Counted from the first letter of the stretch, positions 11,374-19,623 are shown. The stretch is DNA of 36,102 bases from Rhodobacter sp. (GCA_013821825.1 PNJK01000035.1:1-36102), one strand, 5' to 3'. Notes: generated by a model from the sequence alone, not told the origin. Numbers and translations: made by a program.

Positions 11374-12159
11374 TCAACCGCGCAGCAGGGGAAACCAGTC
11401 GTCGCGCAGCCGCGTTCCCGGTTGCATCCCGTGTCCCGGAAACGGGGGCGAGGTCGGCCCCGGTCGGTCGATATAGCGCGCATCATCCCCCACCAACCGC
11501 AGCGAGAACGCCCGGCGTCGGATCGCGGAATGATTGCCCCTTGCCCCATGCAGGGTGCGGAAGTTGAACGCGACAGCATCGCCAGGTTCCATCTGCCATT
11601 CCCGGATCGTCATCCCTTCGGCCTCGGGGTCGGGGACCGGGATGTAATCGTGATCGCCGGGGTAGAAGTTCGTCTCAGCCATCCAGCGGGTCGGCAGCAC
11701 GTCCTTCGGCCATAGATGGCTTCCAGCCACACAGCGCAGGGCCGCTTCCCGGACCGGATCGAGCGGCGACCAGAAGCTGACGGTCTGCCGCCCCTCGACA
11801 AAGTAATAGGGCCCGTCGGTGTGCCATGGCGTCGGTTTGGTCGTGCCGGGTTCCTTGACCAGAACGTGGTCATGGAACAACTGCACCCGGTTGGACTGCA
11901 TCAGCCGCGCCGCGACCTCGGCGGCGTCGGATTGGCGGATGACGGCGGCGAATTCGGGGATCCGTTGCCAGTTGCAGTAATCATCGAAGAAATATCCCGG
12001 CTCGCCCGGTTTCAGCGTCGCCATCTGATGCGTGGGGTTCGCCATGTTGCGCGCAACCCCGGCGCGGAGCATCTCGACCCAGTCCGCCCATAGCCCCTTG
12101 ACCAGCACGACCCCGTCGCGCTGATAGGCCTCAACCATTTCATCCGTGACCGTAACCAT
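11374..12159 (-). CDS. Phytanoyl-CoA dioxygenase (PhyH)-family Fe(II)/2-oxoglutarate oxygenase
   Basis: A 261-aa protein of the PhyH superfamily, non-heme iron, 2-oxoglutarate-dependent hydroxylases. The facial triad is visible: H113 and D115 in TPWHTDGPYYF and H204 in RTLHGARGN, followed by an arginine-rich strand (IRRRAFSLRLVGDD) expected to bind 2-oxoglutarate. YQRDGVVLVKGLW near the N-terminus is the typical opening of the family. ATG 12159 was chosen because homologous sequence begins there. The longer frame from 12351 runs through what appears to be a decayed unrelated gene. The ribosome binding site is weak. The substrate is unknown; relatives act on small acids, ectoine precursors or acyl-CoAs. 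It is separated from the TehA-like gene by 67 bp on the same strand. Confidence 0.85.
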   Translation of the reverse strand: MVTVTDEMVEAYQRDGVVLVKGLWADWVEMLRAGVARNMANPTHQMATLKPGEPGYFFDDYCNWQRIPEFAAVIRQSDAAEVAARLMQSNRVQLFHDHVLVKEPGTTKPTPWHTDGPYYFVEGRQTVSFWSPLDPVREAALRCVAGSHLWPKDVLPTRWMAETNFYPGDHDYIPVPDPEAEGMTIREWQMEPGDAVAFNFRTLHGARGNHSAIRRRAFSLRLVGDDARYIDRPGPTSPPFPGHGMQPGTRLRDDWFPLLRG

Positions 12160-12164
12160 CGCCG

Positions 12165-12620
12165 CCCCCGTCTTGACCACCCTGCCCCGGCCCGCAGCCC
12201 AGGGCAAGACCAGCGTCGCCTGAAGCCGACGATGCAGCGCGCGCGCCTGTCGCGCTGCCTCCACGCCTCTGGCAAGATGTAACTTGCGCTTTTGCGGCAC
12301 CGGATGAAAGCCATCGCCGCCGCCATCTGCCCGTCCTTGCGCCACTGCCAAAGCCGCAGGCTGGTCTCTGGCAAGGCCCCGGAGAACCCTGGTGGCAAGG
12401 CCTTATGCCGGCGTTTCGACCGCTGGTGCGCCTCGACCTTGATCAACCGGGAAAGGCCGCGATCATCGCGCCGGACCGCCAGGACTCCGCCCCGTTCGGC
12501 CGCCCGCGATCGGCTACCTGCGCGCGGCCACAGTCCAGCGCAACGTCATGCACCAGCCCACCGCAGGCCCGCGTCTTGTTGCAGCGGCAGGAACCCGTCG
12601 AATTGGTCGCAATGCTCCAT
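12165..12620 (-). pseudogene. Decayed GNAT/FemAB-like acyltransferase gene (putative)
   Basis: No single frame is open here, but fragments in different minus-strand frames read like one protein. From ATG 12620 comes MEHCDQFDGFLPLQQDAG, ended by TGA after 24 codons. From about 12460 comes RLIKVEAHQRSKRRHKALPP, later LRLWQWRKDGQMAAAMAFIR and KSASY. Then, after a -1 shift near 12277-12280, HLARGVEAARQARALHRRL continues in another frame. PLQQ near the start, RL(V/I)KVEA, and LRLW-W---G---AAM-F-R---SASYHLA in order match the layout of GNAT/FemAB-like acyltransferases common in Rhodobacteraceae, as I remember it. At least two frameshifts and one stop are needed, so it is most likely dead. The remaining gene-free stretch 12621-12799 shows only short ORFs and nothing recognisable. 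Confidence 0.45.
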
Positions 12621-12799
12621 GGCGCGGTTAACGACCGGGAGAGCTTTCCAAGCCGTTGATGATGAGCATGAAGAAACGCAGCGTATCCCGCAAGAAGGTT
12701 GCCCCGGTGCCCCGGTTCACCCTGCTCCGCCTCTCGCTGTAGGTGCCGATCTTCCTTGCGGGCGGGTTCCGCCTGTCTTGAGGGGCTTGCAGTGCTGTT

Positions 12800-13885
12800 T
12801 CAGCGGTAAAGCAGCGACTTTCCGTTGGCGAAAAGATGCACCTTCTTCGGGTTCGCCGTCAGTTTCACCGTCTGGCGGCGCAGTTCCGGCCGGATGCCCG
12901 GCAGCTTGGCCACGATCTGCGCGCCATCGGCGGTCTTCTGGAAGTAAAGCAGGGTGACCTCGCCCAGTGCCTCGGTGATTTCCACCTCGCCCGCGTGGAT
13001 CGCATCGCCATCGGTTTCGGTGAAATCCTCGGGCCGGACGCCGATCTTGACCTTCAGCCCCTTGTCGGCGCTTTGCGTCGGTACATGCGTCCGCGCGAGG
13101 CCACCGTTTTCCAGCCGCACCACCGTGGTCGCCCCAGTTTCCACCACCTCGCCCGCCAGCAGGTTCATCGACGGGCTGCCGATGAACTGGGCGACGAATT
13201 CGTTCTCGGGCCGCTCGTAAAGCTCAAGCGGCGAGCCGACCTGGCTGATCCCGCCGCCGGCCAGCACCACGATGCGGCTGGCAAGTGTCATCGCCTCGAC
13301 CTGGTCATGCGTCACATAGACCATCGTCGAATTCGGCATCGCCTCTTTCAGCTGCGCGATCTCGATCCGGGTGGCGACGCGGAGCGCTGCGTCAAGGTTC
13401 GAAAGCGGTTCGTCGAAGAGATAGACCTTGGGGTCGCGCACGATGCTGCGCCCGATAGCGACGCGTTGACGCTGGCCGCCCGACAGGGCCTTTGGCAACC
13501 GGTCAAGATAGGGCGTCAGCTGCAGGATGCGCGCGGCCTTGTCCACGGCGGCCTGAATCTCGGCCGCAGATTTCTTGGCGATCTTCAGCGCGAAGGCCAT
13601 GTTGTCGCGCACCGTCATGTGCGGATAAAGCGCATAGCTCTGGAACACCATCGCGATGCCGCGCTGTGCGGGCGGCACATCGTTCATCCGCACGCCGTCG
13701 ATGCTAAAATCGCCGCCGGTGATCCGCTCCAGCCCCGCGATCATCCGCAACAGGGTGGATTTCCCGCAGCCAGAGGGGCCGACGAAGACGATCAGCTCGC
13801 CCGTCTTGATGTCGAGGTTGATGTCTTTCAACACCTTGACCTCGCCATAGGCCTTTTCGACGTTCTTCAAGACCAGATCAGCCAT
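12800..13885 (-). CDS. aglK: Alpha-glucoside ABC transporter ATP-binding protein AglK (MalK/UgpC class)
   Basis: The ATPase that powers the AglEFG importer on the inner face of the membrane. The 361-aa length and two-part build are those of the MalK/UgpC class. The ABC domain has Walker A GPSGCGKSTLLRMIAG (about residues 36-51), a Q-loop in VFQSYALYPHMTV, signature LSGGQRQRVAIGR, Walker B VYLFDEPLSNLD and H-loop YVTHDQ. A C-terminal OB-type (TOBE) region includes KIGVRPEDF. ATG 13885 (MADLVLKNVEKAYG) follows GAGGGGG and lies 11 bp after the aglA stop. It is the last gene of the aglEFGAK transcription unit. MalK-class ATPases can serve several sugar importers, so sharing is possible. Confidence 0.92.
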   Translation of the reverse strand: MADLVLKNVEKAYGEVKVLKDINLDIKTGELIVFVGPSGCGKSTLLRMIAGLERITGGDFSIDGVRMNDVPPAQRGIAMVFQSYALYPHMTVRDNMAFALKIAKKSAAEIQAAVDKAARILQLTPYLDRLPKALSGGQRQRVAIGRSIVRDPKVYLFDEPLSNLDAALRVATRIEIAQLKEAMPNSTMVYVTHDQVEAMTLASRIVVLAGGGISQVGSPLELYERPENEFVAQFIGSPSMNLLAGEVVETGATTVVRLENGGLARTHVPTQSADKGLKVKIGVRPEDFTETDGDAIHAGEVEITEALGEVTLLYFQKTADGAQIVAKLPGIRPELRRQTVKLTANPKKVHLFANGKSLLYR

Positions 13886-13896
13886 GGTATCCCCCC

Positions 13897-15534
13897 TCAC
13901 GCTCGCTTGGCCAGATAGACGCCCCAGGGGTCCAGCGTCACGCTGCCCCCGGTGGCGGTCTGGCTGCCCAGGTCTGTTCCGATTGTTGTCCAGGTCCCCT
14001 CAGGCAGGCCAAACACAGCCGCGCTGTCACCAAGGTTGAACGCGCAGAGGAGAGTCTCCCCGCCTCTGCGCTGAAAGCTCGTTACCCCACCCACCGCGGC
14101 GATGTCCTCCATCGCCCCGGTTCGAAGCACAGGATGCGCCCGGCGAAAGGCCAGCGCGCGGCGGTAATGGGCCAGAATCGAGGTTCTGTCGCGGTCTTGT
14201 GTGGCAACCGCGAGTGGCAAATGCGGCGGCTTGACAGGCAGCCAGGGCTTGCCTGAACTGAAGCCGCCGCTGGCATTGTCAGTCACCCAGACCATCGGCG
14301 TGCGCGCGCCGTCGCGCCCTTTGAACTCGGGCCAGAACTGGATGCCGTAGGGGTCCTGCAATTCGTCAAGGCTCAGATCGGCTTCGGGCAAGCCAAGTTC
14401 TTCGCCCTGATAAAGGCAAAGCGATCCACGCAGGCAGACCAGGAGCGTGGCATAGGTCTTCGCGGCCTCGGTCGACAGGTGCCAGCGGGTGATGTGGCGG
14501 ACCGTATCGTGGTTGGAATAGGACCAGCAGGGCCATGCATCAGGGGCGGCCGCGCGCATCCGGTCGAAGATTTCGACCAGCAGCGGCGCGGTCAGCCTTG
14601 TCGGCTGAAGCATCTCGAACGGGTAGCACATCTGCACCTTGTCGCCGCCGGAGGTGTATTCGGCCATGATCTCCAGCCCGCGCTGGGCATCGCCCACCTC
14701 GCCGACGGCGGCGGCGTTGTAGGGGTTCAGCACTGCACGGAATTTCCGCAGGAATTCAAGGTTTTCCGGCTGGTTCTTGTCAAAAAGGTGCAGCTGGTGA
14801 TTATAGGGGTTCACCGAGGGCGCGATGCTGTTGTTGCGGAGTTCCTTCGGCAGCGACGGGTTGTCGCGCAGGTACTTGTCGGCAAAGTAGAAGTTGATCG
14901 TGTCCAGACGGAACCCGTCGACCCCCCGCTTCAGCCAGAACCGCGCCACGTCCAGAAGGGCCTCCTGCACGGGTTCGTGGTGCAGGTTCAGGTCGGGCTG
15001 CGAGGTCAGGAAGTTGTGCAGGTAATACTGTTCGCGCCGGCCGTCCCATTCCCAGGCTGACCCGCCGAAGACCGACAGCCAGTTGTTCGGTGGGGTGCCG
15101 TCGGGCTTCGGATCTGCCCAGACATACCAGTCGGCCTTCGGATTGGTGCGGTCCTTGCGGCTTTGCGCGAACCACGGATGCGCGTCGGCGGTGTGCGACA
15201 GCACAAGGTCGATCATCACCCGCAGGCCCAGGTCATGCGCGCGCGCCACCAGCGCGTCGAAATCGGCCAGCGTGCCGAACATCGGATCGACGTCGCAATA
15301 ATCGCTGACGTCATAGCCGAAGTCCTTCATCGGGCTGGTGAAAAACGGGCTGATCCAGATCGCATCCGCCCCAAGGCTGGCGATATGGTCCAGTCGACCG
15401 GTGATCCCTGCAAGATCGCCGATCCCGTCGCCGTTGCTGTCCTGAAAGCTGCGCGGGTAGATCTGATAGATCACCGCCCCACGCCACCAGTCGGGATCCG
15501 CTGCCAACACAGACCTGCCCTCACGTTCCATCAT
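13897..15534 (-). CDS. aglA: Cytoplasmic alpha-glucosidase AglA (GH13)
   Basis: AglA hydrolyses imported alpha-glucosides (sucrose, maltose, trehalose-type substrates in the Sinorhizobium meliloti agl system) to glucose and the aglycone sugar. The 545-aa protein has the GH13 oligo-1,6-glucosidase/alpha-glucosidase pattern: IYQIYPRSFQDSNGDGIGDL, GADAIWISPFFTSPMKDFGYDVSDY, nucleophile D211 in GVDGFRLDTINFYF, acid/base E279 in AVGEVGD, transition-state stabiliser D343 in SYSNHD, and a C-terminal beta-domain from about residue 460. No signal peptide is present, consistent with intracellular action. ATG 15534 was chosen because it starts 2 bp after the aglG stop, implying coupling. ATG 15531 is an equal alternative. 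The longer frame from 15648 overlaps aglG and is not GH13-like. Confidence 0.93.
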   Translation of the reverse strand: MMEREGRSVLAADPDWWRGAVIYQIYPRSFQDSNGDGIGDLAGITGRLDHIASLGADAIWISPFFTSPMKDFGYDVSDYCDVDPMFGTLADFDALVARAHDLGLRVMIDLVLSHTADAHPWFAQSRKDRTNPKADWYVWADPKPDGTPPNNWLSVFGGSAWEWDGRREQYYLHNFLTSQPDLNLHHEPVQEALLDVARFWLKRGVDGFRLDTINFYFADKYLRDNPSLPKELRNNSIAPSVNPYNHQLHLFDKNQPENLEFLRKFRAVLNPYNAAAVGEVGDAQRGLEIMAEYTSGGDKVQMCYPFEMLQPTRLTAPLLVEIFDRMRAAAPDAWPCWSYSNHDTVRHITRWHLSTEAAKTYATLLVCLRGSLCLYQGEELGLPEADLSLDELQDPYGIQFWPEFKGRDGARTPMVWVTDNASGGFSSGKPWLPVKPPHLPLAVATQDRDRTSILAHYRRALAFRRAHPVLRTGAMEDIAAVGGVTSFQRRGGETLLCAFNLGDSAAVFGLPEGTWTTIGTDLGSQTATGGSVTLDPWGVYLAKRA

Positions 15535-15536
15535 AC

Positions 15537-16673
15537 TCACTTCACCGACCCCGCCAGAAGCCCGCGCACAAGGAAGCGCTGCATTGAGAAGAAGACCGCC
15601 AGCGGCACGGCGATGGAGACAAAGGCCGAGGCGCTCAGGATCTCCCAATCGCCGCCGCGAGACCCCATCAGGTTCACGATGTTGCCGGTCAGCACCTGCT
15701 GGTCATTGCCGGTGCCAAGGAAGACGAGCGCCACCAGCAGGTCATTCCAGGTCCAGAGGAACTGGAAGATCGCAAAGCTGGCCAGCGCCGGAAAGGACAG
15801 CGGCAGGATGATCTTGGTGAAGATCTGGAAGTCCGTCGCGCCGTCGACCTTTGCATTCTCGATGATGTCGCGCGGCAGGCCAACCATGTAGTTGCGCAGA
15901 AGATAGATCGCCAATGGCAACCCGAACCCGGTATGCGCCATCCAGATGCCAAGATAGCCCTTCCCGATGCCGATCCAGTTATGGAACTGCAAAAGCGGGA
16001 TCAGCGCCAGTTGCAGCGGCACGACAAGAAGGCCCACGACAAAGGCCACCAGCAGCGCCCGGCCCGGAAAGTCCATCCACGCAAGCGCATAAGCCGCGAA
16101 GGCCGCCACCAGGATCGGGATGATGGTCGCCGGTATCGCCACCGTCAGCGTATTCAGGAACGCCTGCCCGATCGATTGCCCGGCCAGCGGCGAAGAGATG
16201 ACATTGGCGTAGTTCTTCAGCGTGAACTCGGGCGGGGTGGACGCGGTGGCAAAGACCCGCGGCATCCGCAGGTCGGCCATCGACGTCGGCGAAGTCAGCA
16301 CAAAGCTGCCATCCGCGCCGACAGTCAGGGTGACGCCATCGCCAAGATCAGTCGATGCGCCCGGCCCGAACGCTTCGGGTTCGCGCGACGAGGTGCCCCA
16401 GGCGCCGACATCGGTGCCAGCGACGAATAGCTGGCCCTCGATGACAAAAACGCCGTCCTTCTCGGCCTCATCTCCGCTGATCCGAACCGGGGAAAGCTGC
16501 TGCACCTGCGTGCTCAGCGATCGCCACCAGCCGGACCCGACGATCTGGTCGCCGGTCCGGAAGGACGACACCAGAAGCCCGAAGGTCGGCACCACCCAAA
16601 GGATGACCAGCGCCAGAGTTGACAGATGCACTGCCCAGACGAGGCCCGATTTCTTGCCTACAATCCCGTCCAT
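15537..16673 (-). CDS. aglG: Alpha-glucoside ABC transporter permease AglG
   Basis: The second inner-membrane permease of the Agl importer. The C-terminal two thirds is a standard MalG-type domain with about five helices and the EAA coupling loop ENAKVDGATDFQIFTKIILPLSFPA, which contacts AglK. A single N-terminal helix (residues 15-36) is followed by a long hydrophilic stretch of about 120 residues (about 40-160: QVQQLSPVRISGDEAEKDGVF... to ...FATASTPPEFTLKNY). The stretch is predicted to face the periplasm and is absent from ordinary MalG-type proteins of about 280 aa. The 378-aa length matches the AglG subgroup. AAGGGGG upstream supports ATG 16673. It begins 10 bp after aglF and ends 2 bp before aglA. 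Confidence 0.92.
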   Translation of the reverse strand: MDGIVGKKSGLVWAVHLSTLALVILWVVPTFGLLVSSFRTGDQIVGSGWWRSLSTQVQQLSPVRISGDEAEKDGVFVIEGQLFVAGTDVGAWGTSSREPEAFGPGASTDLGDGVTLTVGADGSFVLTSPTSMADLRMPRVFATASTPPEFTLKNYANVISSPLAGQSIGQAFLNTLTVAIPATIIPILVAAFAAYALAWMDFPGRALLVAFVVGLLVVPLQLALIPLLQFHNWIGIGKGYLGIWMAHTGFGLPLAIYLLRNYMVGLPRDIIENAKVDGATDFQIFTKIILPLSFPALASFAIFQFLWTWNDLLVALVFLGTGNDQQVLTGNIVNLMGSRGGDWEILSASAFVSIAVPLAVFFSMQRFLVRGLLAGSVK

Positions 16674-16683
16674 GACCGCCCCC

Positions 16684-17907
16684 TTACCGCATTTCCTTGC
16701 GTGCGTTGACCACGTTCCAGATCAGGATCGGGGTCACGAGCAGCATGATGATCATTGCGCTGGCCGAGCCCATGCCCCAGTCCAGCGCGCGGAACAGCTT
16801 GTCGTACATGTAGTTGGCCAGAACCTGAGTCTCCCACTGGCCATTGGTCATGGCCAGCACGATGTCGAAGACCTTGAGGACGGTGATGGTGATCGTGGTC
16901 CAGACCACGATAATGGTCCCCATGATCTGCGGCACCTTGATCTTGAAGAAAATCTGGAACGGGTTGGCGCCGTCGATGGTCGCGGCCTCGATCGTGTCTT
17001 CCGGCACGCCGCGCAGGGCCGCCGACAGGATCACCATGGCAAAGCCGGTCTGGATCCAGACCAGCACCGCCATCAGGAAGAAGTTGTTCCAGTAGGGCTT
17101 TTGCAGCCAGACCTGTGGTTGACCAAAGGGCAGATCATTGGTGGCGATGCCGTACAGCCAGATGCCAAGCTCAAAGGCCAGAAAGGCTGCAACCAGCGCG
17201 CCAAGGATGCGCGCGGCCTTGACCAGCAAGCCATCGCCCTGCCCCCGCAGAAGCGGGCGCAAGACGGACCATCCCGCCCAGGTAATCGCAAGCAGCAGAC
17301 AGCCGATCAGCAGGAACGGCACCAGCCGCAGCATCAGGAACGACCCCACGCCACCATCGAACTTCAGCCAGACGGCGTTGATCAGCCCGATCTGGCTAAG
17401 GTCGGCCTCGCGGCTGTCGTAGATCAGCTTGAAGATCACCGAAGCGCCGACGAACGAGATCGCCATCGGCATGAAGATCAGCGACTTGGCGAAGTTGCCC
17501 CATTTGATCCGGTCGGTCAGCTGTGCGGCAAGCAGACCGAAAGCCGTTGCCGCCGCAGGCACGACGATCAGCCACAGGATATTGTTGGCAAGGCTTTCGC
17601 CAAACTTCGGTTCGCCAAACATCCGGGTGTAATTGCCAAGGCCCACAAAGTCGCCGTTCTTGGCGAACAAGGACAGCCATGCCGTCGCGAAGACCGGATA
17701 GGCCAGGTAAAGGCTCAAGAGAAACAGCGCCGGGAACAGGAACAGCCAGGGACGGATCATGTTTGCGCGATTGGTGTTGCGCCCCGCGTTCGGTCCGCTC
17801 GCCGGGAACAGGACCTTGTCCAGAAGCAGGTTCGACGCGTAGAAATACGTGACGCAGCCGCCCACGCCGACGACGATCACGAACAACGCTTGCAACGCTG
17901 GATGCAT
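16684..17907 (-). CDS. aglF: Alpha-glucoside ABC transporter permease AglF
   Basis: The first inner-membrane permease of the Agl importer, MalF-type. In 407 aa it has an N-terminal helix (LFVIVVGVGGCVTYFYAS), a second one (WLFLFPALFLLSLYLAYPVF), a core of six further helices and the EAA loop IEAATIDGANPFQIFFKIKVPQIMG near residue 335. An additional hydrophobic pair at about residues 210-265 (VPFLLIGCLLLAITWAGWSV and ILGALVAAFLAFELGIWLY) makes it longer than typical 300-aa MalF-type permeases. ATG 17907 was chosen because GGAGGGG lies about 5 nt upstream. ATG 17919 and the start at 17955 have poorer sites. A hairpin lies between this gene and aglE, and aglG follows after 10 bp. Confidence 0.91.
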   Translation of the reverse strand: MHPALQALFVIVVGVGGCVTYFYASNLLLDKVLFPASGPNAGRNTNRANMIRPWLFLFPALFLLSLYLAYPVFATAWLSLFAKNGDFVGLGNYTRMFGEPKFGESLANNILWLIVVPAAATAFGLLAAQLTDRIKWGNFAKSLIFMPMAISFVGASVIFKLIYDSREADLSQIGLINAVWLKFDGGVGSFLMLRLVPFLLIGCLLLAITWAGWSVLRPLLRGQGDGLLVKAARILGALVAAFLAFELGIWLYGIATNDLPFGQPQVWLQKPYWNNFFLMAVLVWIQTGFAMVILSAALRGVPEDTIEAATIDGANPFQIFFKIKVPQIMGTIIVVWTTITITVLKVFDIVLAMTNGQWETQVLANYMYDKLFRALDWGMGSASAMIIMLLVTPILIWNVVNARKEMR

Positions 17908-17978
17908 GTTCCCCTCCATCTGACAGCCTTGGAACAGGCCCTCTGACGGGACCATTGGGCAGAATAGCCGAAGTCAGG

Positions 17979-18003
17979 CCGGACGCGAGTTGCGCCCGGC
18001 CCA
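17979..18003 (-). other. Stem-loop between aglE and aglF
   Basis: A 10-bp stem with one G-U pair (GGCCGGGCGC on the minus strand pairing with GCGTCCGGCC) and a 5-nt loop, 10 bp after the aglE stop. No U-tract follows, so complete termination is unlikely. Hairpins in this position are known from other binding-protein-dependent operons, such as malE-malF, where they protect upstream mRNA and help the binding protein outnumber the permeases. That role here is inferred from position. Confidence 0.55.
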
Positions 18004-18013
18004 AGGTCTCAGG

Positions 18014-19360
18014 TCACTTCGGCCAGCTGGCCTGGATCGCGTCGGCCACTTCCTGCGCCGACTTGCCGCCGGTGTAGTCGACCATGCCGGTCCAGAAGCT
18101 GCCTGCGCCCACGGCGCCCGGCATCAGGTCGGACCCGTCGAAGCGGAAGGTCGTCGCATTGGCCAGGATCTCGCCCTGCTTCTTCAGTGCAGCGCTGCCG
18201 TAGAGGTCCTTGTTCACGCTGGTGTAAGGCGTGACGAAACCGGTCTGCGCCATCCAGACTTCATGCGCGATCGGGGTCTTCAGGAACTCGATGAAAGCCT
18301 GAGCGGCAGGGCTGTCCTTCATGATGAAGGCCAAGGTGCCCGCACCCAGGACCGGCTGACCAAGGTCCTTCTCGGCATAGGCCGGGAAGTAGAAGAAGTC
18401 AGCGTCGGTGCCCAGCTCGGTGCCTTCAGGGAAGAAGGACGGGATGAACGAGGCCTGGCGGTGCAAGTAGCACTGCGGCGGCGACGAGAAGAGACCCTTC
18501 GGGCTGTCCCGGAAGTCGGTCGAAGCGACAGCGGCAGCGCCACCCGCGACATAGGCGTCGTTGCGGGCGAAATAGCCGAACTCGTCTATCGCGGCCACGA
18601 CTTCGGGGCTGTTGAACGGCAGTTCGTTCGACACCCAGCGGTCATAGACTTCCGGCGGTTGCGTGCGCAGCATCATTTCTTCGACCCAGTCGGTCGCGGG
18701 CCAGCCGGTCGCACCGCCCGAACCTAGGCCGATGCACCACGGCGTGCCACCATCGGCGACGATCTGGTCGGTCAGGGCCTTCAGTTCTTCCATCGTCGCA
18801 GGGACGGCATAGCCTGCATCTTCAAAGTTGTCGGGGCTGTACCAGACCAACGACTTCACGTCCGCCTTGTAGGGGAAGGCATAGAGGGCCGGAGTGCCGT
18901 CCGGGCCGGGATAGGTGCCAAGTGCCGCCCAGCTTGGACCGGCGCCATAGTTCTCGCCCAGCCAGGTTGAGGTCTCGGCGCTCAGCGGCGTGATGAAGCC
19001 GCCCTTGGCCAGTTCGGCGATCAGGCCGGGCTGGGGCAGAACCGCGACGTCCGGGGGCGAACCCGCCTGCGCGTCGATGATCAGCTGCTGCTCATAGCCT
19101 TCCGAGGACGAGTAGCTGACCGTCACACCGGTCGCGGCGGAGTAATAGGCCAGCACCGATTCCACCAGAACCTGGTCTTCGCCACGCCAGGGCCCGAACA
19201 GGGTCAGCGACTGGCCTTCAAGGTTGTTGGCAGCGTCGAAGGCAGCAAAGCTGTCCCAGTTGAAAGCCCCTTCACCCACAGGGAATTTCAGTTCCTGTGC
19301 CAGCGCGCTGCCAGCCGAAAGCGCCAGCGCTGCGGCGCTGACGAGAAGTCTCGTCTTCAT
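18014..19360 (-). CDS. aglE: Alpha-glucoside-binding periplasmic protein AglE
   Basis: The extracytoplasmic solute-binding protein that captures alpha-glucosides for AglFGK. Residues 1-21 form a signal peptide (MKTRLLVSAAALALSAGSALA, cleaved before QELKFPVGEG). The 448-aa length and family-1 solute-binding features fit, for example SLTLFGPWRGEDQVLVESVLA, AQAGSPPDVAVLPQPGLIAELA and YTGGKSAQEVADAIQ near the end. GGGAGGA about 6 nt upstream supports ATG 19360. It is the promoter-proximal gene of the agl operon. It is divergent from aglR across 263 bp containing three operator-like sites, and separated from aglF by 106 bp with a hairpin. Confidence 0.93.
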   Translation of the reverse strand: MKTRLLVSAAALALSAGSALAQELKFPVGEGAFNWDSFAAFDAANNLEGQSLTLFGPWRGEDQVLVESVLAYYSAATGVTVSYSSSEGYEQQLIIDAQAGSPPDVAVLPQPGLIAELAKGGFITPLSAETSTWLGENYGAGPSWAALGTYPGPDGTPALYAFPYKADVKSLVWYSPDNFEDAGYAVPATMEELKALTDQIVADGGTPWCIGLGSGGATGWPATDWVEEMMLRTQPPEVYDRWVSNELPFNSPEVVAAIDEFGYFARNDAYVAGGAAAVASTDFRDSPKGLFSSPPQCYLHRQASFIPSFFPEGTELGTDADFFYFPAYAEKDLGQPVLGAGTLAFIMKDSPAAQAFIEFLKTPIAHEVWMAQTGFVTPYTSVNKDLYGSAALKKQGEILANATTFRFDGSDLMPGAVGAGSFWTGMVDYTGGKSAQEVADAIQASWPK

Positions 19361-19421
19361 GTCATTCCTCCCGAATTCCCCGCCCTCATGGCGAGGCGCT
19401 GTCCCATAGGCGGCAGAATCG

Positions 19422-19438
19422 CTTCAAACCGCTTTGGA
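19422..19438. promoter_or_regulatory. Candidate AglR operator O1 (aglE side)
   Basis: CTTCAAACCGCTTTGGA with a LacI-type dyad around the central CG (CAAA..CG..TTTG). It shares TTSAAACCGYTTTGR with O3 and, in reverse orientation, a CGCTTTGGAT half with O2. It lies about 63 bp upstream of the aglE ATG, where binding would block transcription of aglE. Binding by AglR is inferred. Confidence 0.5.
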
Positions 19439-19472
19439 TGCCCCAACCTCGCCGATCCGGTTTTCCAAGTCA

Positions 19473-19489
19473 ATCCAAAGCGCCTTCAA
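19473..19489. promoter_or_regulatory. Candidate AglR operator O2 (middle)
   Basis: ATCCAAAGCGCCTTCAA; its reverse complement TTGAAGGCGCTTTGGAT matches O1 at 14 of 17 positions, including an identical CGCTTTGGAT half. Its centre is about 50 bp from O1, close to five helical turns. It adjoins a TTGACT (minus strand, 19473-19468) that could be the -35 of the aglE promoter. Confidence 0.45.
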
Positions 19490-19559
19490 ACCTTGCCGAA
19501 TCACAGATGCCAGCGCCCGGTCGCCGCCGTAAACGATTACGGAAACCCGGGATTAGCCT

Positions 19560-19588
19560 TTGACGCAAGCGCCGCCGCTGTCTAAGGT
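19560..19588 (+). promoter_or_regulatory. Possible aglR promoter
   Basis: TTGACG (19560-19565), a 17-bp spacer, then TAAGGT (19583-19588). The -35 is good and the -10 weak. The predicted start site falls just before operator O3, so AglR binding there would repress its own gene. Pattern match only. Confidence 0.4.
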
Positions 19589-19595
19589 TTGGGCG

Positions 19596-19611
19596 TTTGA
19601 AACCGTTTTGA
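19596..19611. promoter_or_regulatory. Candidate AglR operator O3 (aglR side)
   Basis: TTTGAAACCGTTTTGA, sharing TTSAAACCGYTTTGR with O1 and ending 12 bp before the aglR ATG. It is a LacI-type imperfect dyad around CG. Its position suggests autoregulation of aglR-bgl-glk. Confidence 0.5.
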
Positions 19612-19623
19612 GCAGTGGAGCCG

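Noticed and set aside
12660-12743. Plus-strand 27-aa ORF starting MMSMKKRSVSRKK
   Set aside because: No ribosome binding site, it ends quickly, and no recognisable family; kept only as part of the unexplained stretch 12621-12799.
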